From assembly GCA_030762175.1 (NCBI GenBank), contig CM060833.1, forward strand, positions 68,885,501 to 68,949,500: a stretch of DNA of 64,000 nt, read 5' to 3'. The position numbers and the translations under genes are program-made. Under the pieces are notes generated by a model that had not been told where the DNA came from, searched no databases, and saw nothing but the letters and a program-made list of their open reading frames with translations. This DNA is from Metallyticus violacea. Its lineage: Eukaryota > Arthropoda > Insecta > Mantodea > Metallyticidae. Below are positions 1 through 10,976 of the stretch, piece after piece. The first letter of the stretch is position 1. Each line of letters starts with the position of its first letter.

Positions 1-834
1 CATTGAACATTCTGTGTAAATAATTTTTTCTTGGGGTACATATTCAGAGGGGATATTGTTTGAATATTTTTGTACAAACTCTCTTAAAAGTGGATTTTTA
101 ATTGCATTCCCTGGAACGTTAGTAGCAACAAATGCCCTGGTTAACTCTGCATAGAAATTGCTGCTAAGGTTGGATGAATTAGGATATGTTAGTAGAGTTT
201 GTTTGCTGAGCTTTTGCCTTATGTCTCACCCTTACACATGTTGCGTCAAGTGTCACTTATTTCCTTGCAAAATCTAAAATATGTAAAAAAATGAATTAAA
301 ATCTTAAATGTTGTATTGCCATATTCCTATCACAAAGTGTGATTACTTGGTTAGAACAATCAAAATTTTAATGACCCATAAATACTTTTAATTATCCAAA
401 TTTAAAAGCTTAAAGTGTAGTTGTCTTTAAAAGAATTTCAACTCAGTCAAATGTATAAATATTATACAGGCCTACTCATTTAAATATATTTCAACTATTA
501 TTACATACCTGTTTGCTACAAATCTCTCAGTATATTGTTTTTCCATTGTAAATGAAGTGCGGAAATTCGTTAGTCATTGTCAGAACAATATAGATTTTGC
601 ACTTTTATCTTTTGGCATATTAAACTGCACAGGATAACATTCTAGCACTTCAAACTTCTCAACACAAATAAGGGGAGGGAAAGAGGCCAACAGACATTCA
701 ATGTAACTACAATTAATGATGAATATAGGAATCCGCACAGTGAAGCGACCATAAAATCTTACGTAGGTTAAAAGTAAAACTACTTAAAATCATTTTAACA
801 CATTAAAAACACTCTTGACATTCCACTCTTAAAA
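1..834. other. Stretch without recognised gene
   Basis: AT-rich sequence in the 3' direction of MTMR9 exon 2. I looked for a further myotubularin exon on the minus strand and found no convincing match. No repeat family is recognised here either. Confidence 0.5.
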
Positions 835-1348
835 CTGGGACATGTTTCATGAGACCTTGCTCACATTGTCAACCACAGATCAACTGACTGACAGTTCGAA
901 CTATGTTGGAGGTGTAAGTGACTGTGGGTGCTCTGGTGGTCTGTTAATGAACTTAAACAAAATGTTGTCTGCCTCTGGAATACTGAAATTCATGAGTCTA
1001 TGCTCATACTTCTTTATAAAAAATATATTGAGTTCCTTTGGGTGTTGAACTGTTTTTAACAATGTAATTTCCTTCTCTGTTTCATGGCATTTGTTCTAAA
1101 AATGTGCTATCATCACAGATTTTTCTATTTGTTTGCGTTTAATATTTCTGCCATGTTCTTTCAATCTGAGATACTCAAATTTCTTTTGTTGCCTATATAC
1201 ACTTTATTACAGTCTCTAAAATTAATCTTATGTATGCCAGAATTTTCTTCTTTAGGTCTGGCATCTATTTCATTTAGTTTCAACAATTTGCCAACACTGC
1301 ACCTATTGTAGATATGCTTAACTTTTGGTAATAAAACCATTTTGCTGT
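835..1348 (-). mobile_element. Penelope-like element fragment (copy H), GIY-YIG region plus 3' end
   Basis: The minus-strand translation contains SGIHKINFRDCNKVYIG followed by a KRNLSI stretch. This is the GIY-(X)10-YIG spacing with the C-x2-C pair between the two halves that is typical of the endonuclease of endonuclease-bearing Penelope-like elements. The C-terminal part downstream is broken by stops. The reading ends towards a ribozyme-like segment at 839-872. The copy is 5' truncated and its 5' end abuts the (AAG)n tract at 1351. It is a decayed, non-autonomous copy. The family assignment rests on motif recognition by eye. Confidence 0.65.
839..872 (-). ncRNA. Decayed hammerhead-ribozyme-like motif (copy H)
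   Basis: On the minus strand GAAAC is followed by AUGUC, preceded by a five-pair stem II (GUGAG with CUCAU). The position of the CUGANGA core reads UUGACAA, that is two transitions (C to U and G to A) from the consensus. The motif lies just 3' of a PLE endonuclease fragment. It is probably inactive. Confidence 0.5.
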
Positions 1349-1350
1349 TC

Positions 1351-1440
1351 AAGAAGAAGAAGAAGAAGAAGAAGAAGAAGAAGAAGAAGAAGAAGGAGGA
1401 GGAGGAGGAGGAGGAGGAGGAGGAGGAGGAGGAGGAGGAA
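1351..1440 (+). repeat. Compound microsatellite (AAG)n then (AGG)n
   Basis: About 15 units of AAG run directly into about 15 units of AGG. The tract abuts the 5' limit of the PLE fragment to its left. Confidence 0.98.
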
Positions 1441-3030
1441 AGAAATGTGGTTGATTTGTGATTTGAATTTTATGGATCGCGCATTATCAATAACCATTAT
1501 ATAGCTTACAGGAAGGCTGGATAATAATTGTTCCTCTGTCTACTTGCAAAATTTTGCAGAACTCATATTGTCATGAAAATTGCCTGATTTAAGACTAGGC
1601 TTAAATATAAGTGCCGAGTTTGAAACAAATCCTTTTTTCCACCAGCATACACTATCATAAGTCTCCAACCTGTGCTTGCAGATTTGGATACTCCTAATTC
1701 AAAATTGCCAGCATTTATAATTTTTATGAGTATATGTTTTATCAACATATATAATATGCCAACTTTCAATCTCATCTTTACATTTTATTGCAGGCAAATA
1801 CCTAGCTCTTGAAGCAAGCCTATCATCCCTTTCAACTAACACCTTTCTCTTATCCTGATTCTTCTTTAATGTATAACCCAATGAAAATAAAACATGAAAT
1901 AAGGCAGATTTACTACCCTGAAAATTATATTTGTTTTTACATAAGTATATATATTCAAAATGGGGACTCACTTATCAAAATATACATAGCATGTAATTTA
2001 TGTTGCACAGCACATTTGAAAAAACTATTTACATTTGTCCTGTTGTTTTATGTGTTTTTCTTTTCGTGTAGGACTACATGTAGGAACACTTCAGTTTTCA
2101 CGCTTTATGTGTTTCAGAATATTTACACTTGTGCCCGTGGCTAAAGCAGTACAATGCAAAGCTTTTTTTCAGTGGAACACTTACTCTTTTCATTCATTTT
2201 TGCAAAATTCAATCACACTACCAATCATTTGTCTAGTGACAGGGTTACTACTCTATTTTCTGCCAATTTTCCTATATCATAGTGACTGACTGATACACTT
2301 GTTGCTGTATTTCCGCCCGCTAGAGGGCCATTAATCATTGAGACACAAAACTGTCGTCAAATTGACATTAGTTATGATGTAGTTCACTTGGCCAATTGAA
2401 GCAACCCTATACCCATCCTGCATCATGATCACAATGCCATGAAAATATAAACGAAACTAATTGAATTTGAATATGACATTATAATAATGATACTAAGAAC
2501 AATACATGAAGTCAACAATGCAAGAATGTGGTTTTAAAATACCTGTAATTATTATAAACACTGTAGCCAACACAGCAACCATTTTTACACTATAACTTCA
2601 ATTCCAATACATTTCCCTTCTTTTACTGTTGGTATACAGGTATATTTCTACCTTTCTTTTTGTATGGTAAAACTTCAAATCAGCATACTACAGTAACCAT
2701 TCACATTTTTTTCATTTTTGCTAGCAGATACATTCTGTCAATGAACTCTTCATATATACAATTATCTAAATTTTGTCCAAAAATTATATTCCTCTCTTTC
2801 TATAGTCTTAAATTGTTAACTACAAATATGCAAATCAGCTTTTTGTTTGATGTTGTACCTAGACTATTATCACACTGAAGAACATGTTAACTATAATTTT
2901 AGTCTGCATTATAACTTACTTTCATTCTACTGTATGTTTATAATATGTTTACATGTTCAAAGAGTATTAACATATTCTCAACTGCAAATAAATATTGCTC
3001 CACTGTATATCTTAGGAAATATGTGCATAC
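1441..3030. other. Stretch without recognised gene
   Basis: AT-rich sequence immediately downstream of the MTMR9 exon 2 donor (minus strand), therefore intronic. ORFs of up to 111 codons are hydrophobic, compositionally AT-driven and resemble nothing I know. Confidence 0.5.
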
Positions 3031-3193
3031 CTACAGCAGAGAGATTCTCTAGAGTTGTAGCAACCTTGGAAAATTCTTCTCCCGTACTTATATCAAGCTG
3101 AATTATGCGAAAATCTTTACATTTGATTACCAGGCTTCCACCTTGCACTCCATTGGGTTTCTTCTCCACTGCATCTATGTTATGATGGAGAAG
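3031..3193 (-). CDS. MTMR9: MTMR9 orthologue, coding exon 2 (PH-GRAM domain)
   Basis: Encodes residues 50-103 plus one base of the next codon. The exon begins with LLHHNIDAVEKK and includes SLVIKCKDFRIIQLDI, which closely matches the second part of the PH-GRAM domain of MTMR9. MTMR9 is a catalytically inactive myotubularin that binds and stimulates the active phosphoinositide 3-phosphatases MTMR6, MTMR7 and MTMR8. The acceptor is a pyrimidine tract ending in CAG just right of 3193, and the donor is G|GTATG at 3030-3026. The exon joins in phase 0 to the exon ending at 19931. The next exon, expected to start the region before the phosphatase-like domain, was not found in the remaining 3 kb. The internal methionine that begins the longest ORF here is not the start; the exon is internal. 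Confidence 0.9.
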
Positions 3194-3739
3194 CTGAAAA
3201 AGTAAGCTGGTAAAGTAAACATTTTAATTACAAAATTCTATTACTCTGCACATATGCTTGTCAAAATATCATTTGCTATGCCAAGCCTTGAGTACTGTTT
3301 ATGCAAGTTCTTTGTTATCATATCAAATGAATGAATAGAAATGACTCATAAGCAATGTATTCTGAAGGAAGACTGGTATGTTTCTACTAGTTTTTAATTT
3401 TCTACCAATGAATACTGCACAATTGTTTGGAAAAAAATTAAGAATAAATTTAAAATTCAAACTATGATGGTCATTTCACAAATAATGTACATTTGGCAGT
3501 ACTGTTGATGATACAACACATTGAAAATTATGTCAGTTGCAGTTGAAAGCTTGAGAAAATAACATGTGTGTTTTTGTCCATAGCATATTCCATGTATAGC
3601 TAACAAGAAGTGGAAATAGAGCTTGCAGGTATGTTGGGTACTGTGAAGTTGCAGATTAAAGATTGTACATTAAGTCCTGAGCTTTATGTGGCAAAAACCT
3701 CACAAAAATTTATAGTGCTTTGAGTGAAGTGCTTTGTGT
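3194..3739. other. Left end of MTMR9 intron 1, no recognised element
   Basis: AT-rich intronic sequence between the exon 2 acceptor and a mariner remnant. No element recognised. Confidence 0.5.
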
Positions 3740-4170
3740 TGAGTACACAGTGACCATAGTATGGTTTCTAGTTATGCTAATTGTTTTCATGTTGGTTATG
3801 TCAGCATAGATGATGACCCAGGAGGGAAGGCCAAAGATATCAACAGAAGAACAAAAAGTGAAACCTATGATGGAGCTATTCAAGAAGACATTTGAGGAAC
3901 TTTCAGAAGCATGGGAATTCCAGAAATATTGGTATTCCATATTTTGACTAATGATCTACAGAAGAGAAAAAATTGTGTATGATGTGTCCCTCACTCCTTG
4001 ATTACTGAATAAAGCAGAAATGCAAGCACGTTGCAAACTTGTTGAAAAAAAAAAAAATCAACATTGAAGGTTAGGCATTCTTATGGTCAAACTGTTGCTA
4101 TTGAGAGATGTGAGTTAGAGACTTTGGTGTGAAGTTGAAAGCACAGTCCAATGGGAGGAGAGGTTCTTCT
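3740..4170 (+). mobile_element. Mariner-family DNA transposon remnant
   Basis: Plus-strand reading across frames gives DDPGGKAKDINRRTKSE, then FEELSEAWGIP, then HILTNDLQKRK, followed by a VPHSL-like piece and VAIERCE-like sequence. This order matches the N-terminal DNA-binding half of mariner transposases up to just before the first catalytic aspartate. Several frameshifts and stops are present, and a run of A interrupts the sequence near 4047. Terminal inverted repeats were not identified. It lies in MTMR9 intron 1. Confidence 0.6.
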
Positions 4171-4455
4171 TTTCCTTATAATAGAATTGTGAAATAAAAA
4201 GAATATTTTAGCAATGGAACAGTTTGAATTTAGAAAAAAACATGTAAACCAATAATGCCACTTTCAAGTTAACTAATGTTCTAAAAATCCCTTGTTAATA
4301 AATTTTGTCATCTATCAAATGATTTTTAATGTAAAATCATAACATCCCTTATCAACATTTTTGTATTATGGTACATATTAAGGGCAAAGATTATCAATGT
4401 ACTGCACCATATTATTACACAGAAAACAAAAAGTTACAATAAATTTTTCAGATAA

Positions 4456-4905
4456 TTGCAACACCTACTCAGAATGATTAACAGTAAAGATGGAGTTCCT
4501 CAAGATTCTATTTTGGGTTCATTGTTATTTTTACTATATATCAATGATCTCCCTTCAGCAACAAACAAGCATGCTTACCCAATTCTTTTTGCTACTAGTA
4601 TTCTCATTAAAAAACACCAAATCAGTTACATTTCAGATTTATCTAATGACATTTTCATTACACCAAATAACTGGTTTGACAGTAAATTTCACATAAACTT
4701 TGAAAAAACTGAATACATTAGTTTTCACACAAAAAATAAAAACATTGCAGACCTTAAGGTACAATATGAAGGCAATGAAAGCATTGAATCTAGTAACATA
4801 AACATCTTAGTCTTATGATTGACCATAATATGAATAGGAAAGACCATTATGATTACATTTTACTCAAAGTGGCTAAGCATATTTTGGCAATTAGATCATT
4901 AATCC
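4456..4905 (+). mobile_element. Non-LTR retrotransposon fragment, reverse transcriptase palm and thumb
   Basis: The ORF contains GVPQDSILGSLLFLLYINDLP-like sequence (here GVPQDSILGS then LLFLLYINDLP), the hallmark of non-LTR reverse transcriptases before the catalytic YxDD box. The FADD-like position reads FATS, so the active site is lost. Sequence downstream of the stop at about 4818 continues in a shifted frame with HYDYILLKVAKHILAIRSL, typical of the same proteins after the RT core. The fragment ends exactly where the PLE 3' terminus begins at about 4907, which suggests that the PLE inserted into it. Confidence 0.7.
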
Positions 4906-4958
4906 TAAACTTAGGTATCCATTTTTTACACTGAAATCCATTTACTTACATAAAATAA

Positions 4959-4991
4959 GAAGTGTTTAGGGAGAATCTCTCCCATCTTCAG
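4959..4991 (-). ncRNA. Hammerhead-ribozyme-like motif of PLE A1 (mutated)
   Basis: CUGAAGA is at 4991-4985, followed by U and a perfect five-pair stem II (GGGAG with CUCCC, AGAUU loop). The GAAAC box reads UAAAC, and the cleavage-site segment GCGUC reads ACUUC, so the copy should be inactive. The ORF stop codon TGA (4990-4988) lies inside CUGAAGA. Confidence 0.7.
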
Positions 4992-5752
4992 TTGCTCACT
5001 GAACCGCCGTTACTTGAAACGATGGCTAGACACCCAGAAATTCCTGTGTTGGCATCTATTGGCTGAAGGTGGAAATGGCTGAGTTCATCTATAGGAGGAA
5101 ACTCGAAGTTCATTAGGTTTTCTTTATTTTTTAATATGAAAATTTTTTCCCAAGTGGATAACTCCATTGGGTTGTGAAGATGTTTCAGCAGTTTAATTTC
5201 CGGTTTTATTTCATGGTTTTTGGTCCAAAAGTGAGCTGCTACTGCTGATTTATCCACGTGCTTAAGCCGAATATTCCTAAAGTTTCTTTCTTTTGAATTT
5301 CTAAATTTCGCTTTGTTTCGTCTATGTAACTCTGTTCACAATCTGCACATTTTATTACATAAATTCCTGATTTCTGTTCTGTTGGTACGGAGTCTTTTAT
5401 TGTGCAACCTAATAAATTCTTGATATTATATCTGTTCTTTCGGGCTAACATTATCCCATGTTCTTTGAACATTTTCTTGAACTCCTTGTGGTAGGTGAAA
5501 CTTTTGAATTTGTATCCTTCTTTTGTGTTTTTCAGTGAGGAAACTTCCCTTATCCCTTGTCTTTTAGATTTATTGATAATTTTTATCACTGTGTCTTTGT
5601 TGAAACCACTGGTTATAGCTGTCTTTATTATTTGTTGGTATTCTATTTTGTACTCTGCTTCTGTGAGTGAAATATTCATCAATCTGTGTGCCAAACTGTG
5701 AAACACTGCATATTTATGTGGAATGGCGTTATAACTCTCATTTTTATGTAAT

Positions 5753-5756
<4 letters not shown>

Positions 5757-5793
<37 letters not shown>
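5757..5793 (+). repeat. (TG)n microsatellite
   Basis: About 18 TG units sit at the 5' edge of PLE copy A1, read on the minus strand as ACACAC and translated as alternating His and Thr. Confidence 0.98.
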
Positions 5794-5796
<3 letters not shown>

Positions 5797-5877
5797 TTTT
5801 GTAAATTCCAAAATTCAAACAATTTTCATTTTTTATTTTTAAATCTAGAAATGGAAAACACAAAAAAATATTGAAAA

Positions 5878-6510
5878 ACACAAAAGAAAGATACAAATTC
5901 AAAAGTTTCACCTATAATCCAATTTGCCACAAGTTCAAGAAAATTTTCAAAGAACATGGGATAATGTTAGCCACAAAGAACAGATACAACATCAAGAATT
6001 TAATGGTTGCACAGTAAAAACCTCCATACCAACAGAACAGAAATCAGGAATTTACAAAATAAAATGCGCAGAGTGTGAGCAGAGTTACATAGGCAAAACA
6101 AAGAGAAATTTGGAAATTCGGAGGAAAGAACATTTTGGGAATATTTGGTTTAAGCAGGTGGATAAATCAGCAGTAGCAGCTCACTTTTGGACAAAAACCA
6201 TGAAATAAAACCAGAAATTAAACTGCTGAAACATCTTCACAACCCATTGGAGTTATCCACTTGGGAAAAAAAAAAAAATTTATATTAAAAAATAGAGAAA
6301 ACCTTATGAGCTTCCAGTTTCCTCCTATGGATGAACTCAGCAATTTCCTATTTCAACCAACAGAGGCCACCACAGGAACATCTGGGTGTCTAGCCATCGT
6401 TTCGAGTAATGGCGGTTCAGTGAGCAATTGAGGATGGGAGAGATTCTCCCAAAACGAGTCTTATTTTATGTTCAGTGTAAAAAATGAACACCTAAGTTTA
6501 GGATATAAAT
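5878..6510 (+). mobile_element. Penelope-like element copy A2, endonuclease and 3' end
   Basis: Plus-strand copy of the same subfamily as A1. The reading runs from KERYKFKSFTY through KNRYNIKNL, shifts frame, and then gives SGIYKIKCAECEQSYIG at 6044-6094, an intact GIY-(X)10-YIG with C-x2-C. KTKRNLEIRRKEHFGNI follows, then DKSAVAAHFW, a poly(A) interruption near 6270, and the C-terminal SSNGGSVSN and stop. The 3' segment ends with the reverse complement of the A1 terminus. RT is absent. A1 and A2 face each other with their truncated 5' ends about 65 bp apart. Confidence 0.85.
6428..6460 (+). ncRNA. Hammerhead-like motif of PLE A2 (mutated)
   Basis: Stem II (GGGAG and CUCCC) is intact. CUGANGA reads UUGAGGA, GAAAC reads AAAAC, and GCGUC reads GAGUC. 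It is expected to be inactive. The stop codon again falls in the core. Confidence 0.65.
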
Positions 6511-6984
6511 CCAGTTATGTTTGGAAAATTGTAATGTTGTAATCATTAATCGTGTTTCAGTCACAAATTGATTAATGAAAAGTTTTATTAAATGAATACA
6601 ACAAGAAATTTCTGCTACAGGTGCCACACTGTTTTTTATAATGAAAATTGCAGCCCTTAGAAGCGTAACTGACGCAGTAGCTCATTATTATTGAGATTAA
6701 AATTACAATAAAAAACAAATTTCTCAAAAGCATGTGACAGGAAACAATTTCTTCACATCGACACTTGCAGTTGATTAAAGGCAAGAGCATAGCTATGTTG
6801 CTGGCAAAGTGCCCAAGAGGGAGAGAGAGGAACAGAAATAGAAAGAGCTCCTCACATGCTCCTCATTTAACAAACTATAATACAGAAAATATGCATTGAA
6901 TGCTCTTACACATTATTACTATACAATGCATGTAACAGTAATTGCAGATTGAAATATGTGCAAAGATACGTATTATAGAGCAGC

Positions 6985-7170
6985 TGTAAGTTTGTCATCT
7001 TCCTCCTCCTTGGTCACTAGTGTCCCATTCAATTCACAGCCTGAAATGGCAAATAAATTTTGCTCCGAGGCCTCTTCCTTCAGGTTTGAGGTTATTTTGT
7101 GTGTCATAAATCTACAACATTAAACCAACTACTTCACTGCCCTTCCAAAGGAAGCCTTACTTTCATTGTG
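6985..7170 (-). mobile_element. SINE type 1, 3' fragment
   Basis: Minus-strand piece of the tRNA-derived SINE seen complete at 13245-13545. Both share the CAGGCCTCTTC-like block, the CCCATTCAATTCA block and the ACTTCCTTTGGAA-like block. The tRNA-like head is missing. Confidence 0.65.
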
Positions 7171-9304
7171 CTGTCTTGAGGCACTTTCTTGTGAAAATAG
7201 TTTTCCTGCAGTTTTTCACAGTGCATAACACTACTACCCAATCCTATGATGTTACTCTGTCAAGAATCTTTACATACTTTTCAACATCCAAGACAAAATG
7301 TTGTATCTTGGGTTGCAATTTTCCCCATTATCTTAGTTCATATTTATTCAATATAGCAATAAATGAATAATTTGTTGTGGTTTTTCCATTATAATTTGTC
7401 TATCTCATATTTTTTTCCTCTCTTTCCTCCTTGTGTTCTGCACTCATTCACTTTTTCTAACAATTCTGCTCTCATTTCCGAGGAGTGAATGATTCATTAT
7501 TTGTTTCTAACCAGTTCTGAATATCCTGTTTTTGGGAATATGAAGAAAGAAGTTTGTTATTGACTTAAGAGAGATAGTATGTAGATAGAGACAGACAAGT
7601 TTCAATGGGGATCCCTCCCCAACCTACCTCCCTTCTATAAAACTTAAATTTATTTACATATCTATGTAGCTGTCAGCAGCATTTATTTATAAATAATAAT
7701 CATAATTTTTCTATTGCCTGTCTGGAACAGAAAATCCAATTGCTCTCAGGAATGAACCCTGCAAGTGCAGAACCTGCAAGACTAATTATAAGTATCCTTT
7801 ACCTATAGGTGACTCGAGTCTATTTCTTCCAATCATATCTTGCCAGGTATTTTTCTTGCAGTGATTCTAACTCACCTATTTGTTATCCAGATAAAATATT
7901 GGGTACTTATCTCCAGAAACCCTAAATCATGCATTAAAAATCTACCCTTGTGGCAACTATATCACTCTTTTGCAAGAATTTATGCTCATTATTAGTTTTT
8001 TTTAAATATTAAACCAAATTTTCTAGTCAATCCCTTCAGAGTAGGGAAGCCTTTGTAATAATTACTTTTTTTCTTCGCAATATGGATAAGCTTTTTAATA
8101 GAAGGGTATTCACTTTTGCAAAACATTCCATATATGTGCAGTGAAGTACATAATTTTCAAAGTCTAAAGTGGTAACACTTTTTTGCTTTCTAGTAGTTTT
8201 CTTGGAGATCTTTGTTGTTTCACAATATATGGCATGATATGCACACTTACATCACATGCTCTGGCCACATGTTCTTGGCTTTGGGAAAAAAAGATTTTAT
8301 CACACACTTGTTTAAATGAAAGAATACAATTCAAAAATAATATTTCTAGCCTGGGAGTGCAATACTTTTCCATTAATGCCTGACTAAGGGTACCAGGTTT
8401 GGAAAGAACAATATTAGCAAGTCACAAAACACACAGTTAACACTAAGAACAAAGGAGCAATGAAAGCACTGCTTCCGGTCTGCACTGCATTGAAACTGAA
8501 GTTTATATTTTGCCTCATCCATGATATTTTGCCATTTACTGATTACATTTGAAAGAAACAGTACTAGGAAAAAGATATAAGCAAAATGAAAGGAAATATA
8601 TATTATTTACTGAGAAATGAACGAAACTCCTTGTGTATTCATAAAACAATAACTTCAGCTGTATACAATATAAAAGTATGGCTTTTGGACAGGCAGCTTC
8701 AAAATTTCTTGCTTTATAACACTGTGCTCATGAAAATGACAATTTTTCATTAATATTACTGGGCACAAGATGTATAATAGTTTAAAGTTATACTCTTGAA
8801 ATACTTCCTCTCACATCTGATGCTGATCTGGAGGATTATTTTGTATCTGGATGAATGAATATTCTGCAAACACAAGATAAAGATGTGTAAAAGTGATAAC
8901 AGGAAATGCAAACTGGTCAAATTTTGTAGCTTATGTTTAAGGAGGCAAAATATATTTCAATTCTAGATTTTGGTAAAGGCAGAGTACCCTGTAGGTATTA
9001 TCAGAAGTTGCTCCATCTACAATACTCCAGTTTATTATAACTTACTTGTTGCAAACTGGGAAACATTAAAAGTAAGAAACATGACTAACTCCTATTTCTA
9101 TCTTTTGATGAAGAGATTTCTGCCTCTTATAATATTAAATAGCTTGATAATGCAAACAGACAATGAATGAATGAATATTTCTCAATGAATTATGAAAATT
9201 ATATAATTGCTGACTCCATAATTGTAAGCCATTCCAGTATGCATTATCTACAATTTAGTTGCTCCTCTTGTATTAATAAATAACAAGGTTAAAACTATGT
9301 AGGC
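7171..9304. other. Intronic stretch, possible transposase helix-turn-helix trace
   Basis: Intron sequence with no gene. A minus-strand 69-codon ORF at 8164-8373 contains SQSQEHVARACDVSVHIM and SPRKLLESKKVLPL. This resembles the N-terminal helix-turn-helix region of DNA-transposon proteins common in insects. The resemblance is weak and nothing extends it. Confidence 0.3.
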
Positions 9305-9612
9305 TTTCATGGCTGGAGTTGATGAAATGAACAGTTTCTGGGCTCTTGGGCCTTGGTCCACTCAAACTGTTCTCCCAGACAATGTAATCAAAACATCTGG
9401 AAGAACAATTCCAAGTGGACCAAGGCCCAAATGTCCAGAAACTGTTCCTCATTTCAAGATTAAAACTATTTCATCTTTAAATAATGTACTTACGAAGCTG
9501 TTGACAATGGAGTGGTAATATATCCTAAACTTAGGTATTCATTTTTTTTACACTAAACTCCATTTACTTATTTTTAATATTTTTTTTACACTAAACTCCA
9601 TTTACTTATTTT
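9305..9612 (+). mobile_element. PLE-derived fold-back segment (copy A3)
   Basis: Two arms of about 62 bp (9319-9380 and 9396-9457, roughly 80% identical as inverted copies) flank a 15-bp spacer. A GAAGCTGTTGACAAT block follows, which is also found inverted at 26400-26420 next to PLE A5. After that comes the A-subfamily 3' terminus in inverse orientation (CCTAAACTTAGGT at 9526), with its ACACTAAACTCCATTTACTT block duplicated. The ribozyme core is not intact here. Confidence 0.6.
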
Positions 9613-10976
9613 ACTTAGGATATTTCACCTTTATTATAAACTGAAGTTATCAGCTAGCTGTTTGAAAGTTTTGTAATTAAGCTAGAGTTATTTTAACAAT
9701 TATTTTGATTTTAAACAATTGCATTTAATTTCCTTTGTTGAAATGCTTGTTGTTGTATGATTTTCTTAAAAACTATAGACAGCTATAGATAGTGTTCTGT
9801 GATTTTGCAGCTTGCCCTCAGGTTTATACTTAACTTACAGTGTGGCATGTCAACAATTATGCTGCTGTAATTCGTTAATTTCAAAATTTTAAAGCTTGTC
9901 CTCTAATTGGAAAGTTTACACTAACTTATAGAGTAGCAGAAATGAAAGAGAGACTACTGAATGATCTGGCTATCATAAATATAAAAACTCTCTCCTGAAA
10001 TACAGTGACTTGAGGTAATGCATTTATAACTTGTGTGAGCATTTCCATCTTAATGACAAGTCAAGTATTTTCTGGCCTTCAGGGAACATATTTACACCAA
10101 AGTGAAACTGCAGCACCTTGTAGTTTAGTGCAGTTAAGATTCTGTTTCAGTTTCTACTTTAGAATTCAAAAGAGCATTTGCTTTAATGAATGCTATCTGC
10201 ACTAAGAAAAGAAATAGTCTTCTGAATAGAAAGAATTGCTAGTCTCTTGTTCCCAAACAATGTTGGACCACCAGTGTCAGCAGCATTTGATCCCTTGCCT
10301 TACGAGCAATCCTGGTTGAGACCTGAAAGGAGGTTTGCTGAGAAGACATGCTACAAAACTAGTACAGTTGATCTGGAGTTTCCTTTGACATAATGGAAAG
10401 TAATTTTAACAGTACCTTCTAATTTTTTTTTAGCTACGTATTGCCACAATCACGAACCTCTCCTAGTCCTATTCTATGCAACCTGGAGACCTTTGAAGTT
10501 ATCTCCTTACATAGATTTTATTCCTAAGAGGTGAAATGAAGCATTAGAATACTTATAGACCAAGGCTTTTAGTTAAATGCATTATCAAGGTTAATTTTGT
10601 TACTGTTGTTACTACTATTATTAATATATTTATTTATTTATTTATTTGTAATTTCTTTGGTTGCACATTTATGTAACTTACAATTTGCTGTGTTACTGCA
10701 CACCTTTGAGAATGAGTGATCTACACTTAAAGTGGCAAAATTTTATTCATATCTTTGTTACTTTTATTTATATCTTAACCATACCAATAATTACTGAGAA
10801 AGGAAGTACCTTTTTCTTTTTCTATTAATGACTGTTAATGAATTATTGATTGAAATATTTGTTAATATAAACTAATTCATTAATTAAAAATCCTTTTTGT
10901 TTATCTCTCTAGTTTTGCTTTCAAAGCCTCTGTATGAGATTTTGATACATATTTGCTCATCTCCATACATATAAAA
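9613..10976. other. Intronic stretch, short (TTTA)n only
   Basis: No gene or recognised transposon. A short TTTA run lies at 10627-10650. Confidence 0.5.

Larger units (their letters stand above)
4907..5811 (-). mobile_element. Penelope-like element copy A1, C-terminal coding half and 3' end
   Basis: Two overlapping minus-strand ORFs (5811-5239 and 5257-4988) form one interrupted reading frame. It runs from the post-RT region (FHSLAHRLMNISLTEAEY) through a lysine-rich linker to the endonuclease domain with GIY, C-x2-C and YID in place of YIG. After one frameshift it continues with DKSAVAAHFWTKNHEIKPE and the C-terminal SSNGGSVSN and stop. The RT domain is missing, so the copy is 5' truncated. 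Its 5' end runs into a (TG)n tract that encodes a His-Thr repeat. The 3' terminal segment ends at CCTAAGTTTAGGAT. It is paired head-to-head with copy A2 to its right. Confidence 0.85.

Noticed and set aside
1809..2144. 111-codon hydrophobic ORF
   Set aside because: Aromatic and hydrophobic bias is what AT-rich random sequence gives; no support for a gene.
9396..9457. Hammerhead ribozyme in PLE relic A3
   Set aside because: GAAAC and UGUUC with a possible stem (UGGAC with GUCCA) are present on the arm, but no CUGANGA can be placed; not counted.
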